From positions 558,001-622,000 of the forward strand of contig OX459097.1 of the NCBI GenBank assembly GCA_949775045.1: a stretch of 64,000 nt of DNA, in the 5' to 3' direction. The DNA is from Metridium senile. Taxonomy: Eukaryota > Cnidaria > Anthozoa > Actiniaria > Metridiidae. Below the pieces are notes generated by a model that searched no databases, was not told the origin of the DNA, and saw only the letters and a list, made by a program, of their open reading frames with translations. Position numbers and translations under genes: made by a program. The stretch's first letter is position 1; each line of letters opens with the position of its first letter. Below are positions 10,096 to 64,000 of this stretch, piece by piece.

Positions 10096-13000
10096 TAAAT
10101 GACCCAAAATGACGGTTTTTTTATCGGTTATAAATTTTACATGGTCTATGGCCCATCAAAAATTGTCATTTTGGGCCATTTTCCGAATTTTGCATTGGCT
10201 ATAGCCCATCAAAAATCGTCATTTTGGGCCATTTTTGACCAATTTGCATAGACTATAACTCATCAAAAATCGTCATTTCGGTCCATTTTTGCGCATTTTG
10301 CATGGGCTATAGCACATCAAAAACCGTCATTTTGTCCATTTTTGTGCATTTTGCATGGACTGTAACACATCAAAAACCGTCATTTTGTCCATTTTTGTGC
10401 ATTTTGCATGGACTGTAACACATCAAAAACCGTCATTTTGTCCATTTTTGTGCATTTTGCATGGACTGTAACACATCAAAAACCGTCATTTTGTCCATTT
10501 TTGTGCATTTTGCATGGACTGTAACACATCAAAAACCGTCATTTTGTCCATTTTTGTGCATTTTGCATGGACTGTAACACATCAAAAAATCGTCATTTTG
10601 GGCCATTTTTGCGCATTTTGCATGGGCTATAGTCCACTAAAAATCGTCATTTTGGGCCATTTTTGCGCATTTTGCATGGACTTGAACGCATCAAAAATCG
10701 TCATTTTGGTCCATTTTTGCGCATTTTACATTGGCTATAACCCATCAAAAATCGTCATTTTGGTCCATTTTTGCGCATTTTGCATGGGCTATAACATCAA
10801 AAATCGTCATTTTGGGCCATTTTTGCGCATTTTGCATGGACTTGAACGCATCAAAAATCGTCATTTTGGTCCATTTTTGCGCATTTTACATTGGCTATAA
10901 CCCATCAAAAATCGTCATTTTGGTCCATTTTTGCGCATTTTGCATGGGCTATAACATCAAAAATCGTCATTTTGGTCCATTTTTGCGCATTTTGCATGGA
11001 CTTGAACGCATCAAAAATCGTCATTTTGGGCCATTTTTGCGCATTTTGCATGGGCTATAGTCCACTAAAAATCGTCATTTTGGGCCATTTTTGCGCATTT
11101 TGCATGGGCTATAACCCATCAAAAATCGTCATTTTGGGCCATTTTTGTGCATTTTGCATGGACTGTAACACATCAAAAACCGTCATTTTGTCCATTTTTG
11201 TGCATTTTGCATGGATTGTAACACATCAAAAACCGTCATTTTGTCCATTTTTGTGCATTTTGCATGGACTGTAACACATCAAAAAATCGTCATTTTGGGC
11301 CATTTTTGCGCATTTTGCATGGGCTATAGCACATCAAAAACCGTCATTTTGTCCATTTTTGTGCATTTTGCATGGACTGTAACACATCAAAAACCGTCAT
11401 TTTGTCCATTTTTGTGCATTTTGCATGGACTGTAACACATCAAAAACCGTCATTTTGTCCATTTTTGTGCATTTTGCATGGACTGTAACACATCAAAAAA
11501 TCGTCATTTTGGGCCATTTTTGCGCATTTTGCATGGGCTATAGTCCACTAAAAATCGTCATTTTGGGCCATTTTTGCGCATTTTGCATGGGCTATAACCC
11601 ATCAAAAATCGTCATTTTGGGCCATTTTTGCGCATTTTGCATGGACTGTAACACATCAAAAACCGTCATTTTGTCCATTTTTGTGCATTTTGCATGGACT
11701 GTAACACATCAAAAACCGTCATTTTGTCCATTTTTGTGCATTTTGCATGGACTGTAACACATCAAAAAATCGTCATTTTGGGCCATTTTTGCGCATTTTG
11801 CATGGGCTATAGTCCACTAAAAATCGTCATTTTGGGCCATTTTTGCGCATTTTGCATGGGCTATAACCCATCAAAAATCGTCATTTTGGGCCATTTTTGC
11901 GCATTTTGCATGGACTTGAACGCATCAAAACTCGTCATTTTGGTCCATTTTTGCGCATTTTACATTGGCTATAACCCATCAAAAATCGTCATTTTGGTCC
12001 ATTTTTGCGCATTTTGCATGGGCTTGAACGCATCAAAAATCGTCATTTTGGGCCATTTTTGCGCATTTTGCATGGGCTATAATCCATCAAAAATCGTCAT
12101 TTCGGTCCATTTTTGCGCATTTTGCATGGGCTATAGCACATCAAAAACCGTCATTTTGTCCATTTTTGTGCATTTTGCATGGACTGTAACACATCAAAAA
12201 CCGTCATTTTGTCCATTTTTGTGCATTTTGCATGGACTGTAACACATCAAAAACCGTCATTTTGTCCATTTTTGTGCATTTTGCATGGACTAACACATCA
12301 AAAAATCGTCATTTTGGGCCATTTTTGCGCATTTTGCATGGGCTATAGTCCACTAAAGATCGTCATTTTGGGCCATTTTTGCGCATTTTGCATGGGCTAT
12401 AACCCATCAAAAATCGTCATTTTGGGCCATTTTTGCGCATTTTGCATGGACTTGAACGCATCAAAAATCGTCATTTTGGTCCATTTTTGCGCATTTTACA
12501 TTGGCTATAACCCATCAAAAATCGTCATTTTGGTCCATTTTTGCGCATTTTGCATGGACTTGAACGCATCAAAAATCGTCATTTTGGGCCATTTTTGCGC
12601 ATTTTGCATGGGCTATAATCCATCAAAAATCGTCATTTTGGGCCATTTTTGCGCATTTTGCATGGGCTATAGTCCACTAAAAATCGTCATTTTGGGCCAT
12701 TTTTGAGCATTTTACATGGGCTATAATCCATCAAAAATCGTCATTTTGGGCCATTTTTGCGCATTTTGCATGGCCTTGAACGCATCAAAAATCGTCATTT
12801 TGGTCTATTTTTGAGCATTTTACATGGGCTATACCCCATCAAAAATCGTCATTTTGGTCCATTTTTGCGCATTTTGCATGGGCTATAGTCCACTAAAAAT
12901 CGTCATTTTGGGCCATTTTTGCGCATTTTGCATGGACTTGAACGCATCAAAAATCGTCATTTTGGTCCATTTTTGCGCATTTTACATTGGCTATAACCCA

Positions 13001-13302
13001 TCAAAAATCGTCATTTTGGTCCATTTTTGCGCATTTTGCATGGGCTATAACATCACAAATCGTCATTTTGGTCCATTTTTGCGCATTTTGCATGGACTTG
13101 AACGCATCAAAAATCGTCATTTTGGGCCATTTTTGCGCATTTTGCATGGGCTATAATCCATCAAAAATCGTCATTTTGGTCCATTTTTGCGCATTTTGCA
13201 TGGGCTATAGTCCACTAAAAATCGTCATTTTGGGCCATTTTTGAGCATTTTACATGGGCTATAATCCATCAAAAATGGTCATTTTGGGCCATTTTTGCGC
13301 AT
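10096..13302 (+). repeat. 53/54-bp minisatellite array, left part
   Basis: About 58 tandem copies of a unit reading roughly CATCAAAAATCGTCATTTTG, then GGCCATTTTTGCGCATTTTG, then CATGGGCTATAAC. Variants differ at a few places: GGGCC, GGTCC or TGTCC; GCGCA, GTGCA or GAGCA; GGGCTATA, GGACTGTA or GGACTTGA. Variants occur in recurring runs, a sign of expansion by multi-unit duplication. The array opens with a partial unit in reverse orientation (CCCAAAATGACGG at about 10104). Many units are 54 bp, divisible by three, so long meaningless open frames cross the array. Confidence 0.95.
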
Positions 13303-15151
13303 AGCTTCAAAGCTTGCCTCCAAAATTGACAACAATGTTAACATGTCTATTAATACGGATCCTCTTTGTTTTATTAGGCCCGTTAACTCAGTTTTCACTT
13401 TTGTTATGATAAACCCTGAAAGAGTCTTCAAACTTCTACAGACTCTCGATGTCTCGAAAGCTATTGGTCTTGATGGTATTCCAAATAATTTGTTAAAAAT
13501 TGCCGCGCCATACATATACCGATCGCTGACAAATCTTTTTAATCTATCTTTAAAAACAAACACTTTTCCATGTGAGTTTAAAATTGCCAAGGTCTGTCCT
13601 ATATTCAAATCTGGAGACCGTGATGATGCGAATAACTACAGACCGATTTCCATCACTCCTACGATTGCTCGCATTTTTGAAAAAGTAATTTTCGAACAGC
13701 TTACCGAATATCTAAATCATAACAACTTAATAGACGCTCACCAGTCAGGCTTCAGATCCATTCACTCAACCTTAACAGCACTTTTAGATCTGACTAATGA
13801 CTGGAGTTTCAATATTGACAGAAAAATGATCAACGGCGCCGTATTTCTTGACCTTCAAAAAGCTTTCGACACCGTTGATCATAACGTTCTGCTCATGAAG
13901 CTCAAACGCTATGGTTTCGACCCCGACTCAACTAAATGGTTCTCATCTTTTTTAACAAATAGGCAACAGCGGTGCGCAGCTAATGGAACTCTGTCTACGA
14001 CACGTTCTCTGACACATGGAGTACCCCAAGGTGCAATTTTAGGATCCGTATTATTTCTTATTTATATCAACGATCTACCCAATTGCCTTGACTACAGTAC
14101 TCCCAGACTATATGCCGATGACACGACATTGACCTTCTCTGACTGCGACACCCCTGCTCTTAAAAATCAGATGAAAAGCGACCTTGATCAGGTAGCACTA
14201 TGGCTGCGTGCCAATAAACTTACCCTTAACGTTCTCAAATCAGAATTCATGCTAATTGGGTCAAGGCAAAGGCTATCTACTAATGACACAGTTAGCATGA
14301 ATCTGGCCATTGATGGAGTTCCGTTAAAACGGTGCAACGAAACAAAATGCCTCGGTGTTATAATTGATGAACACCTAAATTGGAAAAGCCAAATAGAGAG
14401 CATTATAAAAAAAGTTACTATTGGCTTATGTACGTTAAAAAGCATCAAGTCATTAATCAACCGTGATAACATGATCAAAGTCTACAAGGCAACTATTGAG
14501 CCTTACTTTGATTATTGTAGTCTAGTGTGGGATGGCATCGATGCGACGTTAACGAATAAGCTGCAGATTTTACATAATCGGGCAGCACGAATAATCACTG
14601 GTTCTCCTTACCTCACGGTAAGGACCAATGATATGTTCAAGCAACTAAACTGGAAGAAACTATATCAAAGGAGATTAAAACAAAAGGCAATCATGATGTT
14701 TAAGGTTGTCAATGGGCTAGCGCCCCCATATCTCATTGATATGTTTTCGAAAAAACAATCATCTAAGACATACGGATTGCGAGGATCTATTAAAGACCTC
14801 CAATTACCTAAAGTCAGAACTGATTATTACAAAACCAGTTTTGCTTTCACTGGAGCAAAGTTATGGAATTCGCTTCCAAACAGAATAAAAGAGCAAGAAA
14901 CTTTAAAATCCTTTAACAAGGAACTTGAAAAGTATGATTTTCAATAGTAGATCGACAACACTAGCGCTAGCAAATTTACCACATATCTATTCAATAATCA
15001 TTAGCATAGTTAATAATGTTTTTACGAAGTTTTTTAATCATATTGTTATATTTATATATTACGGCCTCTAGGGAGACCAGCTTTTCAAATTTTTGTAAAG
15101 TTGAATTGAGTAACCGTATTTAAATAAAGTTTGTTATTATTATTATTATTA
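13303..15151 (+). mobile_element. 5'-truncated LINE inserted in the minisatellite, RT frame intact
   Basis: A frame of about 550 residues ends at TAG 14945-14947. It covers the C-terminal end of a linker, then fingers, palm, thumb and C-terminal domain of a non-LTR reverse transcriptase. Visible are FPCEFKIAKVCPIFKSGD, NNYRPISI, HQSGFR, AVFLDLQKAFDTVDH, GVPQGAILGSVLF, catalytic YADD (14111-14122) and a C-terminal KLWNSLPNRI. No endonuclease is present. It ends in an ATT-repeat tail at 15134-15151. The minisatellite unit is cut at GCGCA and resumes at TTTTGCATGG, so the insertion is clean and younger than the array. The clade is jockey/CR1/L2-like; not resolved. The open RT frame implies a fairly recent insertion. 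Confidence 0.9.
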
Positions 15152-17158
15152 TTTTGCATGGCCTTGAACGCATCAAAAATCGTCATTTTGGTCTATTTTT
15201 GAGCATTTTACATGGGCTATACCCCATCAAAAATCGTCATTTTGGTTCATTTTTGCGCATTTTGCATGGGCTATAACACATCAAAAACCGTCATTTTGTC
15301 CATTTTGGGGAATTTGTATGGACTGTAACACATCAAAAATCGTCATTTTGGGCCATTTTTGCGCATTTTGCATGGGCTATAACACATCAAAAACCGTCAT
15401 TTTGTCCTTTTTTGCGCATTTTGCATGGGCTATAATCCATCAAAAATCGTCATTTTGGGCCATTTTTGCGCATTTTGCATGGGCTTGAACGCATCAAAAA
15501 TCGTCATTTTGGGCCATTTTTGCGCATTTTACATGGGCTATAACCCATCAAAAATCGTCATTTTGGGCCATTTTTGCGCATTTTACATGGGCTATAACCC
15601 ATCAAAAATCGTCATTTTGGGCCATTTTTGCGCATTTTGCATGGGCTATAGTCCACTAAAAATCGTCATTTTGGGCCATTTTTGAGCATTTTACATGGGC
15701 TATAATCCATCAAAAATCGTCATTTTGGGCCATTTTTGCGCATTTTGCATGGCCTTGAACGCATCAAAAATCGTCATTTTGGTCTATTTTTGAGCATTTT
15801 ACATGGGCTATACCCCATCAAAAATCGTCATTTTGGTCCATTTTTGCGCATTTTGCATGGGCTATAGTCCACTAAAAATCGTCATTTTGGGCCATTTTTG
15901 CGCATTTTGCATGGACTTGAACGCATCAAAAATCGTCATTTTGGTCCATTTTTGCGCATTTTACATTGGCTATAACCCATCAAAAATCGTCATTTTGGTC
16001 CATTTTTGCGCATTTTGCATGGGCTATAACATCAAAAATCGTCATTTTGGGCCATTTTTGCGCATTTTGCATGGACTTGAACGCATCAAAAATCGTCATT
16101 TTGGTCCATTTTTGCGCATTTTACATTGGCTATAACCCATCAAAAATCGTCATTTTGGTCCATTTTTGCGCATTTTGCATGGGCTATAACATCAAAAATC
16201 GTCATTTTGGTCCATTTTTGCGCATTTTGCATGGACTTGAACGCATCAAAAATCGTCATTTTGGGCCATTTTTGCGCATTTTGCATGGGCTATAGTCCAC
16301 TAAAAATCGTCATTTTGGGCCATTTTTGCGCATTTTGCATGGGCTATAACCCATCAAAAATCGTCATTTTGGGCCATTTTTGTGCATTTTGCATGGACTG
16401 TAACACATCAAAAACCGTCATTTTGTCCATTTTTGTGCATTTTGCATGGATTGTAACACATCAAAAACCGTCATTTTGTCCATTTTTGTGCATTTTGCAT
16501 GGACTTGAACGCATCAAAAATCGTCATTTTGGGCCATTTTTGCGCATTTTGCATGGCCTTGAACGCATCAAAAATCGTCATTTTGGTCTATTTTTGAGCA
16601 TTTTACATGGGCTATACCCCATCAAAAATCGTCATTTTGGTTCATTTTTGCGCATTTTGCATGGGCTATAACACATCAAAAACCGTCATTTTGTCCATTT
16701 TGGGGAATTTGTATGGACTGTAACACATCAAAAATCGTCATTTTGGGCCATTTTTGCGCATTTTGCATGGGCTATAACACATCAAAAACCGTCATTTTGT
16801 CCTTTTTTGCGCATTTTGCATGGGCTATAATCCATCAAAAATCGTCATTTTGGGCCATTTTTGCGCATTTTGCATGGGCTTGAACGCATCAAAAATCGTC
16901 ATTTTGGGCCATTTTTGCGCATTTTACATGGGCTATAACCCATCAAAAATCGTCATTTTGGGCCATTTTTGCGCATTTTACATGGGCTATAACCCATCAA
17001 AAATCGTCATTTTGGGCCATTTTTGCGCATTTTGCATGGGCTATAACACATCAAAAATCGTCATTTTGGGCCATTTTTGCGCATTTTGCATGGACTTGAA
17101 CGCATCAAAACTCGTCATTTTGGTCCATTTTTGAGCATATTGCATGGGCTATAATCCA
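15152..17158 (+). repeat. 53/54-bp minisatellite array, middle part
   Basis: About 37 more copies of the same unit, between two LINE insertions. The run at about 15650-16300 has the same order of unit variants as about 12670-13260 (for example TTTTTGAGCATTTTACATGG followed by GGCCTTGAACGC and GCTATACCCC). Another recurring group at about 15155-15640 matches about 16540-17030. Multi-unit blocks have therefore been copied within the array. Confidence 0.95.
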
Positions 17159-18249
17159 CAGCAGTGCAGTGTTAATGGATCACTCTCGTCGCCATGTGAA
17201 GTGAAATTCGGTATTCTGCAAGGAAGCAATCTCGGACCATTACTGTTTTTAATATACATAAATGATCTACCAAACTGCCTTTCAGCAGCTACACCTAGAA
17301 TGTTCGCAGACGACACGAGCATAAGTTTAGCATCTGATAATATAGCTGACATGGAATCAGCAATTAACATAGAACTCGATAGTTTACACCGATGGCTAAA
17401 TGCCAATCAACTAACTTTAAATGTAACTAAAACGGAATTCATGGTAATGGCATCCAGACAAAAATTCACGGCACATGGTGATATTAATTTAGATATAAAA
17501 ATCAAAAACCAAAAAATTAAAAAAGTTGATCAAACTGAAACATTAGGAGTAACAATCGACAGGAACCTTAATTGGTCAGCGCACATAAAAGAGATCACGA
17601 AAAAATAGCCTCAGCAATCGGTGCTCTAAAGAGAAATCGAACTTATTTAACAACTAAAAGCGCCATACAGATATATGACGCATTAATCCTTCCTCACTTC
17701 GACTATTGCAGCCAAGTGTGGGACGGATTATATGATAATCTTAGTAGTCAACTACAAAAGTTACAAAACAGAGCCGCCAGGGCTATAACTAAGTCTACCT
17801 ATGAAACTAGGTCCAAAGATCTCCTAGAAAAGCTCAAATGGAGCACTTTAGACATACGCCGCAAAAAGCAAAAATTAGTTTTAACCCACAAAATAATGAA
17901 TGGGCGCGCGCCACAATATCTGCAAGATCTATTTTGCAAACAAGAGCAATACTACCAACTCAGGAATAACGAAAATTGCCTCAAACTACCAAAATCAAAA
18001 ACAGAGTATGTAAGGAGAGGTTTTGTCTATAGTTCTTCAAAACTATGGAACGAACTTCCCCTACATGTACGTGAAAGTACAAGTATTGTCAAATTTAAAA
18101 AAGCTATCAATACGTTGTACACATCCGATTCCCACGGCAAACATGGAAAGCAGTAAATTTTAATTATAATAATTGTAATTTTAATTGTAATAATACTGAT
18201 GTTTTTACCGTGATTTAAATAAAGTTTACCTTCCCTTCCTTCCTTCCAC
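17159..18249 (+). mobile_element. Second 5'-truncated LINE in the minisatellite, RT frameshifted
   Basis: The reverse transcriptase fragment starts at the conserved GILQGSNLGPLLF region and has FADD at 17303-17314. The frame is broken at a run of A near 17600-17606: the first part stops at 17606-17608 and the second continues one base out of frame to a TAA at 18154-18156. The 3' end is AATAAAG followed by a CCTT repeat (to about 18248). The minisatellite unit is cut at ATAATCCA and resumes at CCAAAAATCGTC. Its protein is related to, but clearly different from, the LINE at 13.3-15.2 kb, so this is an independent insertion. Confidence 0.88.
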
Positions 18250-18405
18250 CAAAAATCGTCATTTTGGGCTATTTTTGCGCATTTTGCATGGGCTATAGTC
18301 AATATGCTAAATGCTCAAAAAGCCTGATTTTTGATGGGTTATAGTCCATGTGAAATGGGCAAAAATCTCCCAAAATGACGATTTTTGATGAGTAAGCCCA
18401 TGATA
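18250..18405. repeat. Minisatellite end with an inverted terminal unit
   Basis: One forward unit (18250-18300) is followed by about 75 bp in the opposite orientation (TTTTTGATGGGTTATAGTCC through CCCAAAATGACGATTTTTGATG). With the reversed partial unit at about 10100, the array as a whole has inverted ends. Confidence 0.75.
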
Positions 18406-19161
18406 ATCTTAGACAACACAAATGTACGGTTCTTTCATTTTAAAATCCTTTATTAGCAATAGACTACATTATATAATGATATTGTAATTGATCAGCATGA
18501 TTGCTTCATGTATTGTAATATCTAGGGGTACAGTCAAGTATTTTTGCTTTTTCTCGATGTGCCCTCATTTTTAAATACAAATGTTTTTCTAAATATTTGA
18601 TTTAACTGTTTCTTACATGTGTACACCTGTTTTCAAAACGTTTGCCCAAGGTGCAGAGTCATTCGAAGACTTGGCGAAGGATTATGGGTATATACGTTTG
18701 AACAAAATAAGATGTAACATCAATGATTGTAAGCACCTGGATTTCTTTAGATGTATGCCTATCTATCTCAATAACTTCGTGGTTTTATCTAGAATGATTT
18801 AGTGTAAATATGTCGAATTTTATTTGATAATTTCTCTTGAATGACAACTGAAATACCTTAAGCAACGTTTTTAAAATGGGTGTAAGCATATAATTATTCC
18901 TTTCTGTTTTAAATTTGCATCGTCTTTGATAACACTGTTTAAAATGGGTGTATGCATTGAATTCCTTTCAGTTTTAAAAATCGTATACCGTTTATAATGC
19001 TCTAATTTAAATTAGTTGTATGCCACACATATCCCTGCTGTATTGGAACGATCTATGGCCTTGAATAAGCCTCTTTGTAATATGTATGTCTAAAATATTT
19101 GTATGCCTCAGTATGACCTGTCACCTAAGATCTACAACCTTTCTAAAAAAAACGTATTGTT
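18406..19161. other. Intergenic DNA and probable 3' UTR of the giant sushi gene
   Basis: No supported exon. Candidate minus-strand AATAAA signals (TTTATT on the plus strand) occur near 18450 and 18819, but I cannot say which is used. GTTTAAAATGGGTGTATGCAT-like sequence occurs twice at about 18866 and 18938. Confidence 0.4.
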
Positions 19162-63261
<44,100 letters not shown>

Positions 63262-63299
63262 CTAAAAATAGACCATATTATCCTTCATTCAAAATATTT

Positions 63300-64000
63300 T
63301 GTCTATGATGATGTTGATAATAATGATTAGAATGGTGGTGGTGGTGATTATAATGTTCATCATAATGATGATGGTAGTGGTGGTGTTAATAATGATGAAG
63401 ATATTGATGATGCTGATGACATGAATGATGATAATAATGGTGATGATAATGATGTTGGTAGTGGTGGTAAGAATAATGATATCAATTGTGATATGGATGA
63501 TGCTCATGACATGAATGATGACAATGTTGATGATTATAGTGGTGATGGTGATGATAATGATGGTGGTAGTGGTGGTGGTAATCAATGATGATATCAATGG
63601 TGATATGGATGATGCTGATGACATGAATGATGATAATGTTGATGATTATAGTGGTGATGGTGATGATAATGATGGTGGTAGTGGTGGTGGTAATCAATGA
63701 TGATATCAATGGTGATATGGATGATGCTGATGACATGAATGATGATAATGTTGATGATACGGATATTGACAATACATGCATTATACGATGATAATGATTA
63801 GCATGATGGCGGTGATGGTGGTGGTGGTGGTGTTAATAATGATGAAGATATTGATGATGCTGATGTTATGAATGATGATATTGTTGATGATAGGGGTATT
63901 GATAATTGACATTCACATACATAATGATGGTCATGATGATAATGATGATGATGATGATGATGATGATGATAATGATAGTGAGCATGATGATGATGATGAT
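63300..64000 (+). repeat. GAT-rich minisatellite with about 112-bp period
   Basis: Degenerate GAT/GGT repeats to the window edge. The stretch from about 63591 (ATATCAATGGTGATATGGAT) repeats almost exactly at about 63703, period 112. It lies in the intron upstream of S93. No further exon is visible. Confidence 0.88.

Noticed and set aside
10514..17134. Many long plus-strand frames of the type MGYNPSKIVILGHFCAFC
   Set aside because: They are translations of the 54-bp minisatellite. The period is divisible by three, so several frames stay open without selection.
10096..17158. Regular repeats resembling a CRISPR array
   Set aside because: The units are directly adjacent without unique spacers, and the DNA is clearly eukaryotic.

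Overview
This is eukaryotic, intron-containing animal DNA: AT-rich, crowded with microsatellites, minisatellites, SINEs, MITEs and truncated LINEs. Short phase-1 exons, GT-AG introns as small as 66-71 bp, a bidirectional promoter with YY1-type motifs and the gene content point to a marine invertebrate. A cnidarian would fit, but the sequence alone does not prove the phylum.

Layout. 1-2.3 kb: the last four coding exons (+) of an unrecognised helical protein. 3.1-4.5 kb: a 5'-truncated LINE. 4.6-7.2 kb: a head-to-head pair, a C1orf52-like gene (-) and a C9orf78/TLS1-like spliceosome-associated gene (+, three exons), separated by about 150 bp. 8.4-9.1 kb: an intact single-exon PLPP6-type lipid phosphatase (+). 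10.1-18.4 kb: a large 53/54-bp minisatellite split by two 5'-truncated LINEs.

19.2-63.3 kb is dominated by one minus-strand gene, open at its 5' end in this window. I count 93 sushi/CCP exons, nearly all 174 bp and all flanked by phase-1 introns, followed by a two-exon F5/8 type C (discoidin) domain and a C-terminal exon with a Tudor-like look: about 5,700 residues in the window. I found no stop or frameshift in any of these exons. The product is probably a giant, heavily N-glycosylated extracellular recognition or adhesion protein; that role is inferred from domain content only.

The sushi array shows nested duplication at several scales: two-exon units of about 542 bp homogenised over 42.7-50.8 kb and grouped into 4- or 5-unit blocks; a four- to six-exon block used three times between 31.6 and 41.3 kb, its copies told apart by private SINE and LINE insertions; and a 1.1-kb four-exon duplication at 52-54 kb. 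This architecture is the main discovery candidate. Because every exon is symmetric, domains can be gained, lost or skipped without breaking frame.
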